This document shows, piece by piece, positions 1-26,974 of a stretch of DNA of 64,000 bases; the first letter of the stretch is position 1, and each line of letters opens with the position of its first letter. The notes under the pieces were generated by a model, which was not told where the DNA came from, did not search any database, and worked only from the letters and a program-made list of their open reading frames with translations. This DNA comes from Cololabis saira (lineage: Eukaryota > Chordata > Actinopteri > Beloniformes > Belonidae): positions 7,014,625-7,078,624 of the forward strand of contig NC_084599.1 in the NCBI RefSeq assembly GCF_033807715.1, given 5' to 3'. The position numbers were made by a program, and so were the translations under genes.

Positions 1-352
1 AGGATGTTAGTTTGTTAATTACGGCTGCTGCTGCAGAGCTGTCAGTCGCTCTCCTGACTGGATTTGATGGGCCAGAGGAGACATTTACACTTTATTCATA
101 AAATTGTATTTGAACTTTATTCACGAAATTTCGACTTTTTCCTCGAAATTGTATTTCAAAATGAATCTCGACATTTCAACTTTTTTCTCAAATTGTATTT
201 CAACTTTATTCACGAAATTTCGACTTTATTCTTGAAATTGTATTTCAACATTAATCTCGACATTTCGACTTTTTTCTCGAAGTGAACAATAAAAATAAAA
301 TCTTCCCCCCTCAAATATTTTTTCTCCTGCTTGGCCCTAATACTCTTCCATA
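1..352. mobile_element. IS3EU-like non-autonomous element, copy A (left side cut or deleted)
   Basis: The right end is recognisable as ...GGCCCTAATACTCTTCCATA ending at 352, matching the terminus of three other copies in the window. The body is a degenerate array of roughly 22-base units of the CGACATTTCGACTTTTTTCTC type. The left terminus is not visible. It lies in an evi5 intron. Confidence 0.75.
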
Positions 353-548
353 GTCCTGTGACGCTGACACATTGGACGAAGGGGAATCTACAGCTTGCAG
401 TGTCAAGCAGTTGCCTTTAGGGGGCAGCAGTAATCTGTCCCATACCTGTCAGCCAAAACAAGCACCCAGATCCATCCGACTCTTTTAGGATTAATACGGA
501 TAAGTCACTCATTCTTATAATTTCATGTTTTTGTTTGTGTGCATTCAG

Positions 549-9784
<9,236 letters not shown>

Positions 9785-10099
9785 GCCGCGCGGGGCCCAG
9801 GCCGCCCACCCCGCACAGCAGGACGGGGGAGTCACTAACAGCCCTGTCACAGGAGCAGGCTGGAGGGAAGGTTGTTAATTTCAGAATGGAAATTCATCAT
9901 CATTTCACGTCATCTGAATCCTACCGATTTAGTTTGATCTCTACACGTTTGTTTTGTTAGTTTGTTTTGGAGTGAGGTCGACACGGACCTTGGCGAAGCA
10001 TTAAGCAACATGACACCTATCAAACTGGACATGGTCCCAGAGGGGGGGGGTCGCCCCCCCAGCCCTCCGCTTGGTACAATACACAGACACAGACTGTGC

Positions 10100-10105
10100 A
10101 ATAAA
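10100..10105 (+). terminator. Probable evi5 polyadenylation signal (AATAAA)
   Basis: AATAAA lies 316 bases after the evi5 stop codon, in a 3' region without long ORFs. It is the first canonical signal downstream of the stop. A GT microsatellite follows about 100 bases later. The placement is inferred, not shown. Confidence 0.5.
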
Positions 10106-10205
10106 ACCCTCTTTTATACTATATCACACACTTCATCTAACGTGTTTTTATACTTTTAAAGCGTTTTATAAATGACTATCAGCAGTGTATTGGTGCCATT
10201 ATGAA

Positions 10206-10341
<136 letters not shown>

Positions 10342-10345
10342 CGCT

Positions 10346-13300
10346 GGGCGGAGCCTCGTATCAAAGCTGCTCGTATCAGCCAGCGATGGCCTGATCACTT
10401 CTGGGCCTTAAATCATGCTGCCCCCCCCTGAAAACATGTAGAAATGTAAATGCCCCCCCTTCCCCATTGTCTGTTTGAACTTGAAAATATGTATCTGTTA
10501 TTATCTGTCTGATGTTGAGATGTGTTGTACAAGAATTGGGGGGAAAAAAGGGAGTTATGTGGCCAAAAAAACCCAACAAACAACAACTAAGATCCTGTTT
10601 TCAGGAGAAATGGGATGGATTTTTGTCTGAGAAAAAGCGCCGGTCTCACTGCATCACAGTACTCCGTTACGGGGACTTCAATCACACAGATCAAGTCCTT
10701 GTAGCCGTGACGACGGCTCAAACTGAAGTACAACCATGTAACACTCGATTGAGAGCGAATGGATCGAAGTCTGAGGGACGTGTCACCAAAGTGAGGGCTG
10801 TGATCCACCAGGGAGCCTGACCTCCACCCCACTACAAGCTCAGGCCAGGACGGACGGATGGACGATTCACTTCTCAGTCTGAGAGAAGCAGCATTTAGTC
10901 ACTTTGACTAAGACACTGGTGTTGGTTGGCAGAGGGACACGCTGAGGCACTTTGTGGGTGTGCAGGGAGCACGGAGACACTACAGGCGGTGGCACTCTGG
11001 AGACACACAACTGTTCTGTGTGATCAGTCGCAATAAAAAGATATCTATTTTTTGTGCGGATGTCTCATTTCATGGAGTGGTGTGTGTGGTGTTTTCAGAT
11101 GAGTGTGTGTCTAATCTCGACGCTGCCTTCCTCTGGAGATGCTTTGCTCAGATTGGCAGCTTCCAGGAAGTGATTTTTCTCGCGGTTTTCATAGCCGAGC
11201 CTCAACTACTAATCAGTTCATGCAGAAACGGCGGTTTAAGAGCAGCTATTTCCCCCGACAGAGACCGACGGAGTCGCCAGGTCTGTATCCCTGCACGATC
11301 GTGAGGCGTTCAGGCTCCCCGGGAATCAGAGCCGCCGCAGCGGTGCGTGGATGGAGCTGATCACTAATATCCAACCTGGGAGGAGAAAAACTGATCAAAT
11401 CTAAACTTTTTTCATAGAACAATTTATAGCTTTTTTCTCCTTTTATTTTTTGATTTATAAAGACGTTCAATCGCTTCAACCCGATTCAGATTTAGTTATC
11501 TTAAAGCCAGTTAGGAAATAAAAAGAAATCAGTTCAGCAGCATCAGAAAGGAGCGAGGTCTGAGGATGTTTAGTTCAGCTCGCTGGTCCTGAAACGTTTA
11601 CTAGAGTGCTTTAACGTGTCAGGCCGCGTGGGAGGCAGGAATCATCTGTGGTCCACATTTAACACTATTGGGCTTCATTTCACTCGAAAGACAAGTTGAA
11701 TCAATTCAGAAGGAATTATAATGAAATGAATGAAAACCTATTTTTCTTTTCACCCTAAGCTCTGACAGTAGACAGATATTATAGCATTAATAAATGCCTG
11801 CCTGGTAATATTGACGCCAGCCGTGTTTCATCTATTTATATTGAGAAATGCCTACATTGTGGTTATCTGGAGGCTTCAGCACGCAGACCATATGGTTCTC
11901 TATTTATATTTTATGAAAAATCAAATGCGTTTAGAGTGCGTTTACGTCTAGACGAGATTTAGCCTCCCTATTTTAGAGAAAAAACTTTACTATATTCAAT
12001 TAAACCACTCTTTTATACATATAGTGAACTGGTTATCAATAGAAATTTTAAAGATAGGCCTATCGTTTTTTGAGACAGGTTGAAACGGTCTAAAAGTGGT
12101 CGAAAGACGTTCAAACCTAATATCAACCTGTTTAAAACCGGAAATCAACGTTGAAATCTCGGTCTGTGCTGCTGGGATGTGTCAGTCAGTGAGATGCCTG
12201 AGTTGTTCTGGTCGGCGCGTCTGAGTCGCAGGTGTGGACCATGGATGTGGGTGCGGACGCAGCGGTCGCGTCTGCGGGGCATGATGACTCTTCTTTAATC
12301 TTCTTTATTTGATGGAACTGGGTTCATATCTTCACCGAAACGCGATCCGGACGCCGTGGTCGCAATCGAGCCCCAACACGTGGCCCCCACCCGAGTTCCT
12401 GTCCCCGCTGATGCCGCGGCTCTTACCCCGCACGAACAAACCCACTCATGTAGTTAACGACATAAAGAGACGCAGGGGACCATGGAAAGTGTGCGTGTGC
12501 AATCCGACACTCAGGGGGGTGACTGACTATTTTAAGGTTCATGTGAATGAGAGAAACTCAATAAAATCACGTTTGTGGGTCGATCTGATTGATTGATTTG
12601 ATTTTAATTGACTAAAATGTGCTAAGCCAGCGTCCCACTAAACTGAGCTGTTTGACCATTGAACGCATCTTCGTGATGCGTTCACATGTTGCGCCTTCAG
12701 CGGGACCAGAGAACTGAAACTCGTGCCCGTGATTTTTTTTTTAGGCATTTTAGAGATTTGGAACATACAGACATTCAGCCAAAACATTTATACACAAAAA
12801 ACGTGTGCAATACAGTATATAATATAAAATTATATATATGTATATGAATAAAATAAAAATATCTATAAAATTAATTTAGCTTAATCAAGCAAGACAGAAA
12901 AAAGGTCTCTATAATATGACAATGTTCGCTCTTTTGGTTTGACATAAGTTTAAGGGAGTCTATATATAAATTAAAATCTCCATAAGCATTAAAATTTGGG
13001 ATTGATTTTGCGGGAAATTTCTTTTTCTGCTAAAAGAATTAGTCCCAAATCTGGGACATGTTTTTTTTTGTTTCAGGTGAAAGTGACCAAGCCGTCCACC
13101 GGGTCACGCCCCTCACCATTACTCCACCATACAGCCTCGGGCTCCGAGAACAGCACCCTGGGGTGCCCCATGCATGTTTCCTTCCACCTGCCTCCGTGTG
13201 CGTCTTAAATCCTCTCCTCTGCTCCAGCAGCAGCAGAACAGCAGCGGGGTAAAGGTGCAGCTCTGCCCCGGGTCGGTGCGTCCTGTTCTGGGTGACACCT

Positions 13301-13509
13301 GTCCGGCCGACACCTGTCAGGCAGCCGGGGCGGATCAGCTGCGCATGCTCAGTCCTCAGGTGGAGGTCTGTAAAACCCTCGCAGCTCCGCTCTGCCCGGC
13401 AGAGAAGCTCGCTCCTCTGAGGGGAAGGACTGATCCTCCTTTCCTCTTCCTTCTCTCCTCTCCTCTTCCTCCTCCACCTCCCCCGCCAGGGTCGGGGTGA
13501 ACCGTCCAC
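10346..13509. other. evi5-gfi1 intergenic region and gfi1 upstream sequence
   Basis: No coding exon was seen. A block of about 60 bases at 10495-10560 (TATTATCTGTCTGATGTTGA) recurs in gfi1 intron 1 at 13975-14035. The stretch 13200-13509 is GC-rich and directly precedes the gfi1 ATG, so it is probably 5' UTR or promoter. A possible acceptor TTTGTTTCAG at about 13067-13076 could start a non-coding gfi1 exon. Confidence 0.45.
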
Positions 13510-17872
<4,363 letters not shown>

Positions 17873-18192
17873 CGCGGGCTGGACCTGGACCGGGACCGGG
17901 CCAAACCGGACTGCGGATGGTCCGACGGGACCGGGACCTAACGACTCTGTTCTGGACATGAGACGAGGACCAATCCGTCCCAGGAGACATTCATGAGGAC
18001 GGGATTCACCTCCTGCCACCTATAAACAGCCCGTCTTTGTATTGTACCTGTATATATACATATGTATACATGTACATATACACCTTTGATCCATGTTTAG
18101 TTTGTAAAAGTACTTTGAAAGTATTTTCAACCACAGCAGGTGTTTTGCTGAATACAAAACGTTTCACAGATCAGATTGAAACGACGGCTTTG

Positions 18193-18509
18193 CAGTGAAA
18201 GGGGCAACTCCAAAAATGTTTCATAGTGGTGGCCAGATGGGGCCACTTAAATTCTTGGGGTGGAACCAAAACTAAAAGCCATCATTACAGGATTCTATTA
18301 TACTATTGTAGTATACAAGCTCAGAAATACTTAAAGAAACACCTACTGATATGCATTTGGCCCAAATGATTGGATGAAACGCATAACTGACGATAGAATC
18401 TATGTGACCAGCAAGTGTTGTTTTTTTTTTTTTAACAAGGCAAGTGGGGTGGCCAGCAAATTTGTAGGGGGGCCGTGGCCACCCCTGGCCCCCCCCTGGT
18501 GCGCCACTG
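18193..18509 (-). mobile_element. hAT-like non-autonomous element, copy 1
   Basis: Reversed copy of the same family as 18550-19309 and 22641-23278, sharing GGCCACCCCACTTGCCT, ATTTGGGCCAAATG and AGTTTTGGTTCCACCCC motifs. The right terminus reads ...GCGCCACTG, i.e. CAGTGGCGC inverted. No matching 8-bp flank is visible. Confidence 0.65.
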
Positions 18510-18549
18510 TATATACATAAATATGTATACATGTCACCTCCTGCCCATC

Positions 18550-19309
18550 CAGTGGCACCACCAGGGGGTGGCCAGTGGTGGCCACGGCACCCCTACAAAT
18601 TTTGCTGGCCACCCCACTTGCCTCAATTAAAAAAACAAAAACAAAAAAAAACACTCGCCGGTCACATATTCTATGCGTTTCATCCCAAATCATTTGGGCC
18701 AAAGGAATATCAGTAGGCGTTTCTTACAACAGTATAATAGTTTAGTTTAGTTTGGTTTATTTGCACATAAAAAAATATACAACCGCCAAAAGTTCAGAGG
18801 AACAGTATGTAGAAAAAAAAGGAAACAAAAAGAAATACAATGTAACAGAAAAAATGTGCGGGAGGAACCAAAAAAAACGATAAGGGCTTGTCGAGTGGTC
18901 CTCCTATAATGAAACAAACTATATCTACAGAGATATGTAAAACATAGGACAATTTAGGAGAATAAGCTAAATTACTAAAAAAAACAAAAACAGGAATCTG
19001 ATGAGGATGTGCAGAGAAGTTCTGGAAATGAATGGTTTAGCCTTGCTAAGCTGGGCTAGCAAAAAAGTTGTGATTTGTTTTTTGAAATTATTTGTGCTCG
19101 AGCATTCTCTAATATTGTGTGGTAAGGTGTTTCAATAAAGAGGACCTCTGAACCTAACTGAAAATTGGGAAAAAGTAGTCCTGAAAAAGGTGGGATGGAG
19201 ATTATATATAATAGAATAACATCCTGTAATGATGTCTTTTAGTTTTGGTGTCCACCCCAAGAATTGAAGTGGCCCCATCTGGCCCCCTATGAAAAATAAG
19301 GCGGCCCTG
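18550..19309 (+). mobile_element. hAT-like non-autonomous element, copy 2, itself split by a retroposon fragment
   Basis: It starts CAGTGGCACCACCAGGGG and ends GGCGGCCCTG. The flanks TGCCCATC and TGCCCACC match at 7 of 8 bases, fitting an aged hAT target duplication. A retroposon fragment of about 460 bases (TTTAGTTTAGTTTGGTTT...) lies at about 18740-19200 between TATAATAG repeats. Confidence 0.7.
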
Positions 19310-19475
19310 TGCCCACCTATAAACAGCCCGTCTTTGTATTCTACGTGTATACTGTATATACATATGTATACATGTACATATACACTTTTTACCCATATTT
19401 ACTTTGTAAAAGTACTTGAAAGTATTTTCAACCACAGCAGGTGTTTTTCTGAATACAAACGTTTCACAGATCAGA

Positions 19476-20333
19476 TCTTTCCCCCCACAAACCCCCGTCT
19501 GCGCGCTGATTTATAGTCTCAGAAAGCCAGAGATAAGCTGTGAAAAACGAAGCAGATATTTTAGGATGAGTTGCAGGTGAAATAAGTGGTGATAAAGCAG
19601 GAGATACAAATCTGCTCTGTCCCCAGAACGGTGTTTGTGTGGAGCTGCAGCATGCAGGCACAACACGCTGCTCTGTGTGATTTAACGCTCCAGCCGCCGA
19701 CATGCCTTCGACAATTTGCACATTTCTTGTCTGAATAACTGTTTTTCCCCTTGTTTTGTAAACGAACAATATTCGTTTGGAAAACTGGGTTTGTCGTGGA
19801 TTTACTGGAGTCAAATATTTGAATAAAAGCTACAGTGACATGGTCTGTGGTTATTTCTTTAGAGGGAGCCCAAATATTTTATAGAATTATAATCATTATT
19901 ATTTCTCTCTGAATCATTTATTTTTATCATATGACAATATTAATCGCATTGTATTTAGATCGGACCCAAAGAGAGCGTGATCAAAGCTGAAGTTGGACGT
20001 TAACAATAAAAAGCTGAGTGGGCCGTTTCAGCCGCTGGCTGCCGTGATTGTAAGTGCCCGCAGGCCCATGTTTATTATGACAATTACAGACTGTGTTTCT
20101 ACCTGAAACAGCGTGAACGGGTCCAACCGTTACCAAATGCCATTACTAGTCTATGAGGGCGAAAAGAAGAGAAAGGAAAAGAAAGAAAGAAAACGCTGTA
20201 AAAGGCAATACTTTATCCGACATATGTCCAGTTGTGAACCTGCTGCCGTTTCCTCAACAACTATAAACTAAACTAAATAATACAACTAAATACTTGAGGA
20301 ATAATAATAATAATAGTAATAATAATAGTAATA

Positions 20334-20369
<36 letters not shown>

Positions 20370-21580
20370 TTAATCACAATAATTAATGAAATCAGAGATC
20401 ATTGAATGGCTCCAACAATAAGATTTTGCCACATTTGGGGGACATTAAAGAATTTCAATGATCAATCAAATTGAGGTTCTTGAAATCTGAACTTGTACAT
20501 CTGAAGTGTTGGACATTTAATTAAGGAAACCTTCACTGCCCCCCGACTTTGATTCAGTTGAACAAATCTTTTTTAATAACGTGTAATCAAAGCTGTCTAA
20601 ACTCCAGCTAATTCTGGTCACAACTGGACAACGGAGTGTATTTTTCACCGTTATTTTTTTTTAAAATTTAATTAAATGTTAGAAACTCTGGAAAAAGACA
20701 AGTATTTCTGAAGAGGATCTGGCTCCCGCCAAAGTAGGGTAATAAGACATCTTTAATGACTTTCAACTCATTTAAATGAGAACATTATAGCGCTCACCTG
20801 CTGGTCATTTGTTGTCAGATGTCAGATCAATTATTTCCCGCAGATATCAACATATGCGAAAAAGATTTTTTTTTTAAAGTCCCAAAAGTTAAAATGCCTT
20901 CTGAAGTATGAGTTTAAAATAAATCCGAGATTTAAAAACGGCAACCACAGATTTTCTGCTTAGATTTACCATGAAATGGTATCTGATTTAAGTCCCAGGC
21001 ACGTGGTTCTTCAGGCCGTCCGTGGTTCTGGTCGGGCTCTGACTGGGCCGGTTCCTCCCTGAGATTCTGCAGCTTCAGCGGGACAAACACTTCTGCTTTT
21101 CTGCACGATTATCTTCATTAGATTCGGGATTTTATTTTCACTGTAATCCCAATAGTGCAGGTTGTTGTTCTCTCAGATGTAAATCACTTTGCATGACGGT
21201 ATAGTAGTAGAATACATTTCATTTGTTAGGAGCCTTTCATGGCACTCAAGGTTGCCGTACAACAATCAGAATACAAAAACACAATTTAAACAATAGAGAA
21301 CAGCAAAGCTTGCAGCAGAACACAAAAGACCACGTATTTTGTAAGTGTACGTTGATTAAAATCTCACTTGTGAAACAAACTTCACCAGTAAAGTCAAACA
21401 TGACATAGACATGTAATGACAACCAAAAATCCTTGTGAGTGTGGGGCTGGATTCTGAATGGATGGTAGTTCCATATTTCTGTAATGACAAAAGCAAATTT
21501 ATCACCAATGTCACGCTGGATAGACTTTACAACAACATATATATTACATTTTCCACTTATGTTCCTTCATGTCCCAGTTT
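19476..21580. other. Gene-free stretch after gfi1, with an AAT array
   Basis: Beyond the candidate polyadenylation signal no exon-like ORF or known repeat was recognised, apart from an imperfect AAT array at 20297-20370 and a GAAA-rich patch near 20160-20200. Confidence 0.4.
19822..19827 (+). terminator. Candidate gfi1 polyadenylation signal
   Basis: AATAAA lies about 1.95 kb after the gfi1 stop. The intervening sequence holds a duplicated UTR segment and transposon insertions but no other gene, so a long gfi1 3' UTR ending here is plausible. I saw no better canonical signal close to the stop. This is an inference only. Confidence 0.35.
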
Positions 21581-21582
21581 AC

Positions 21583-21855
<273 letters not shown>

Positions 21856-22640
21856 TCCTCCTGGGAGTTCCCCGTGGGGCACTTTGTTCACGCCTGAGTC
21901 ATCACCGAGGACAGGGTTGGAAATAAGATACATTTCACTCTCTATCAAACCATCATGACATTTTTCTTGACATGTCCTTCTCAGCGTGTTGGAGAGGTCT
22001 TGTGTGGGAAGACTGCAGCAGGGATCCATCCCATAATGTGAGATAAATGATAATAAAATAAAGAGATGATATTGTTCATGTTGCTGCAGCTTGGTTTGGT
22101 AGATTGGGTTGGACAGAACACGCCGGGCCTGCAGGCCTGAAAGAATAACATGTCTGGGGTCCTGAGAGGCCAGAAGAACCAGAGAGGAATCATCCTCTTC
22201 TCCTCTCAATACTCATAGAAATCACTGACTCGCAAGGATTTGCTTCTTTCTCTTTTAATGCTTCAGTTATCCCAAATCGTACAACATCCAGGTCTGTAAA
22301 AATACTGAATATTTTAAATCCCCGGATGAGCAGAGCAAAGCAGAGCAGAGAAGGCGTTCTGGTTTAGATGAGGATTTCCTGCAGGGGGGCACAGGGGCGC
22401 GCAGGAGGGAGGGAGTGGGTCGTAGATGGAACCAGAGCTTAGCTGGTTCTGATTCCATCTACGACCCACTCCCTCCGAGCTCTGGGTGGGGTGCTGGTTC
22501 TGCACCCGGGGGAACCTCCTCCACCTGAAATGAAGCTGGGTCTGCTGTTAAGTGCCTTTAGGACTGCGAGGCAGCCCCGAGCCAGCAGCCTGACCGCTGC
22601 TCTCAGGTGTGATGTCTGACGCCTGGACGTCAGCCGTGAC

Positions 22641-22856
22641 CAGTGGTGCCACCAGGGGGGGGCAGGGGGGCCATGGCCCCCCCCTACAAACTTGCTGGCC
22701 ACCCCACTGGCCTCAATAAAAAAAAAAACACTTGCCGGTCACAGATTCTATCGACAGTTATGGGTTTCATCCCAAATCATTTGGGCAAAATGTATATCAG
22801 TAGGCGTTTCCTTAAATATTTCTGAGCCTAATAATAATACAAATTTTTTTAAATTT

Positions 22857-22901
<45 letters not shown>

Positions 22902-23007
22902 AAAAAATAAATAAAAATATATATGTATTAATAAAATAAATATATTAAATATATGATATATTAAAATATACATGATATATATTATATATTGAAAATGCAT
23001 ATATATA

Positions 23008-23076
<69 letters not shown>

Positions 23077-23278
23077 TTAGGTTTTTACCAACATGGTATT
23101 AACCATTAATATATATGCAGATTAGAAAGTAAAAAAAAAAAAAAGTATTTCTGAGCTTGTATACTACAACAGTACAATAAAATCCTGTAATGATGGCTTT
23201 TAGTTTTGGTGTCCACCCCAAGAATTTAAGTGGTCCCATCTGGCCCCCCCCTATGAAACATTTTTGGAGGCGCCCCTG
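22641..23278 (+). mobile_element. hAT-like non-autonomous element, copy 3, with exact 8-bp target duplication
   Basis: Termini are CAGTGGTGCCACCAGGGG and ..GGAGGCGCCCCTG. The 8-bp GCCGTGAC flanks at 22633-22640 and 23279-23286. Nested AT microsatellites occupy about 22864-22900 and 23010-23072. Confidence 0.85.
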
Positions 23279-23286
23279 GCCGTGAC

Positions 23287-25316
23287 GTGGGCCTCCCGAA
23301 ACATCTCCTCTGCGGGTTTGGCTTTCTTTCTAAAAAAAGAAAACAAGGGGATTCTCTCTGGTGGAGGTCTGGGACTGCAATCTCAGACCAAATCCCTTTT
23401 TTTCAAGCAAAACTCTTCAAACCCGCATGAAGGGAGGCCAGATTTCCTCCAAGGGCACGGGTGGATTTCCGTGGAACCATTTTCCAGCGGCCCCGAGGCA
23501 TATCAAATATGAATACAGCCTCATCGATTGTGCAGGGCGAGTAATCAGAGCAGTGCAGTCTGCATGGGTCCTGCATGCAGCCAGACCTGCACCGTGGCCC
23601 TGAGTGCAGATTCACCAACAGCTTCATTGACCCTGACAGACACAGTTGTGCAATTAGGAAGCTGCAGGTCCTTTTGTGGTTTTTGGATGTTTTATTAATC
23701 TGGAATTAAACATGAATAATACAAGACATTTCAGAGACCCATTTCGGTGTTTGATTTAGTTCTTTTTGGCATGGAAGTGAACTGCGACAGATTCTCAAAC
23801 GAGACTCCAGTGAGAATGTTTATTATGGGTTTATTTTTCTCAAGTATAAATTGAGCAAAAATAGGTGAAATCCAGAAATAAACATTTGAAAAGAACATTT
23901 TAACAGGTCAGAAAGCTCCACTAAAATTTGGTTACATTTAAAAAAGATTTTTTTTTGTCATTAAAGTTTTTTTTGTTTATTCATCCATATAAGAACATAC
24001 ATTCAAACTCAAAACAGCATCAACAGACAGTATACCCATCATACAACCTATATACAAAGGCCTCCTGTAAATCCACATTTTCTTTTTGAAAAAAATGATT
24101 CATGATTTTTAAATCTACAAAGTAATTCCTCATAAATAAATAAAAACAAAGACTGAGAGCACATCCACGCAGGTGACAGGTATCTGGGGAACATCTGGTG
24201 AGATCCTTCTTTGTGAGAGGTGATAAAGAGAGAGCAAATATGATTATATCCCCGGGGGGAGCAGTTCTGTTGTGCATGTGAGAGTAATAATAAGGTGGTA
24301 TTTGCGCTCGTGCACCGTTCAGCACATTTCACACAGGTTTGGCCAGTTACTGAGATCCTCTGATACAGGCCAGGTTTGTGACGTCAGATTCTAGAGAAAC
24401 AGCACAGATTAACAGCATCAACAAACAGATGGGAAACTCAAACACATACCTTTTTAATAAAAAACAACAGAAAGTCTTGGCATGGAGGAGGAGCCTTCAC
24501 CTGTGCGCGCACCTGACACGCCACCCGCGCCGGGACACGGGGGGAGAAGTCGCGGCTCCTTTGTTGCGTGGGCTTATTCATTATTCACCTGATCTGGAGA
24601 ACAGAGTGCAAACCAACTGTACAGCTGTCATCGAGCAACAAGGCATGGACACAAATTATTCATGACGCTGGAAAAGAAAAGGCACAAGGCAGGGAAAGAA
24701 AATAACAACAAAACACGCAGCAGGGCAGCTGACAGGCTGACAGGGGGGGGGGGGCGTCCGGGTCATAGGACTCTCCTCAACCCCCCCTTTCACATGTTTT
24801 AATTGCATTAAACTAGGTAAATATCTGGTAAGCTCCCCCTGGTTCTGATACTCATCAGAGAGACACGAGATCTCATAAACCAGGGGTCATGAAACCTGAC
24901 AAATGGCAAAAATGAACAACATTTTTTATACACTGTTGGTATCCAACGTTTCTGTATCGTCTTGCACCTCACCAGCCTCTTAGACGTTGTCTTCTCTTTA
25001 TTTTAAGAAATAAAGTGCAAGTTTCATAGTTTAGAAGTGAATGTGTTTCTAAAACGGAATCTCTCTAAGATTAGTTGCACCACCGCCTCCGCCGGGTAAA
25101 TTCATCACGACTGCTTTAATGTGATGGTTAGGGTTATTTTTTTTTTCATGCACAACTGGGTGTTAACCACATTTTCTAATGATTTGGAAAGGAATTGCTG
25201 CAGTAAATTGGCTTAGAATGGCCTATTTTACTGTCATGAGGAGGAAATGGTCTCACAAAATGATGCCGTTTACAATGAGGTGGCGGCACTTATGATTCTA
25301 ATGAAGTGAGAGAATC
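23287..25316. other. Gene-free stretch with no recognised repeat
   Basis: No supported coding exon. A G run lies at about 24746-24755. Short ORFs here look like chance frames. Confidence 0.35.
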
Positions 25317-25355
25317 AGTCAGACAACACTTAAAGACTTTAAGTGTTGTCTGACT
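25317..25355. repeat. Perfect 19-bp-arm palindrome
   Basis: Arms AGTCAGACAACACTTAAAG and CTTTAAGTGTTGTCTGACT are separated by a single A. It lies just downstream (in minus orientation) of the BED-finger fragment, at the apparent truncated end of a hAT remnant. Confidence 0.9.
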
Positions 25356-26305
25356 TTACTTTTCTCCCGCACTTCTAGTGTTACCTGTAGACGTGGTGGA
25401 CGCAGATCTGAGCTTCATGCATTCTTGATATTCTATCACATGTTTGCGGCTAAGGTGGTGGAGCAAGTTGCTAGTGTTGCCTCCCGCGGCTACAACTTTA
25501 GCTTTAGAACACTTGCAGATGATTGACGTTTGTTGGACGTCGTCTTTTTTAAAGTTCCCCTGTGTCATGTTCTGGAACAGTTGTGGGACTTTCGTTTTCA
25601 GCCATCTTCACCCACATATGTCCGCTGTAAACAATGCAACTGCTAAATAGTGATGCACCGAAATGAAAATTTGTGACTGAAACCGAAAATAATAATAAAC
25701 ACTTGGCCGAATACCGAACATGGTTCTTCGCAGTTTTTCATTTATTTTGCCAATTTTTTCACCATTGCATAAATCAAATACATTTGATTTAGGCATGCTT
25801 TTCAAAGAAAAAAATCTTTTACAAAATTACAAGGTAGAAAATATTTATTGAAAATAAAAAACTGAACATTTTCTAATTTCCCAGCATTATGTTGTTTTGG
25901 TTCCACCTCCTGGTGAATGCTAGGTCAAATTCTTATGTGGTTACTTTTGGGTTGGCCAACGATTTATGTTTGTGGTGCAACAGGTACGGGAGCGGCCAGT
26001 CTATTTCCTTATATTACAACGGCGTTATTAATTGTTTGGTTTTTCCCCACTTATTCCACCGAACACCAAAAGTGTTTTTTTGCCATTTTCGGCCGAACAT
26101 TTTCGGTTACCGAACAATCGGTCTATCACTACTGCTAAACAGTCCCCTCACAAACAGTTTCCAGCACGGTGGAACGTAGCGCCGCGCGGCGTTCCCAACG
26201 TTGTGTACGCTACTGTACATACTCAACGGTATTACGGTATATGAAAAATTCATATCATAAGAAAAATAAACACCGGTATTCGGTTTGAACCGGTATACCG
26301 CCCAG
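25356..26305 (-). pseudogene. hAT transposon remnant with BED-type zinc finger, outer element
   Basis: On the minus strand 25568-25356 encodes 70 residues with CKCSK, then NTSNLLHHLSRKH, the C-x2-C...H-x4-H pattern of BED fingers found at the N-terminus of hAT transposases. The right edge near 26270-26305 (CCGGTATACCGCCCAG) looks like a terminal repeat. The catalytic part is absent. Confidence 0.6.
25648..26131. mobile_element. hAT MITE (TAGTGATGCACCG type) with exact 8-bp target duplication
   Basis: The left end is TAGTGATGCACCGAAATG; the right end ..CGGTCTATCACTA is inverted-similar. CTGCTAAA flanks at 25640-25647 and 26132-26139. Length 484. It is inserted into the outer hAT remnant. Confidence 0.88.
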
Positions 26306-26974
26306 TAGGGTTGTCACGATACCAAATTTCTGTTTCGATACCGATACCAATATGTATTTCGATACTTTTCGATACTTTTCGATACTTTTTGTAAAAAGGT
26401 GGAACACTCTCAAATGTCAATATTTTCCTTTATTTTAAAGCAGACTTTGCGAACAATAACAACAATGAATAAAATAAATAATTGGCATGGGATATTAAAA
26501 TTTTCAAACCTTTAGAACAGTGAGAACAAGAAAAATAAAGAAATGCCATTCAAATTAAAGTCACCATGTTAAATAAAATACTGTAGCAGCAAAAACTCCT
26601 CCTAGGGTGGCTGGTGGGCTATCAATGTTTTTCATTTTTTCAGGTTCTTAGCCAAGAAAACAAGAATGTGTACATTTTCCTCGGTCAGTCTAGAACGCCT
26701 TGGACTGCAGATATTCCCAGATGTGCTGAAGACACGTTCAGATGCACAGCTTGATGCTGGAATACACAGATACTGCCAGGAGCACTAGACTTCTGTAATT
26801 GGGGGAGGGAGGGGGTACAGTATTTTAATTAACATGGTCATTTTAATTTGAATGCCATTGCTTTATTTTACTTGTTCTCATTGTTCAAAAGGTTTGTGTT
26901 TTGAAACTATAGGCCACATGAAACATTAAATGGGCATAACTAGAAAAATAAATTGAGGCTCATTCTATCATTTA

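Larger units (their letters stand above)
18002..19475. repeat. Direct duplication in the gfi1 3' UTR, invaded by two hAT-like elements
   Basis: Sequence from CACCTCCTGCC through CCTATAAACAGCCCGTCTTT to AACCACAGCAGGTGTTTT and TTTCACAGATCAGAT at 18008-18175 recurs at 18536-18549 plus 19310-19475. The second copy is interrupted by the 18550-19309 element. The repeats are close but not identical. Confidence 0.8.

Noticed and set aside
10060..10075. Possible regulatory hairpin at the G-run/C-run in the evi5 3' UTR (GGGGGGGGTCGCCCCCCC)
   Set aside because: A homopolymer foldback with no further support.
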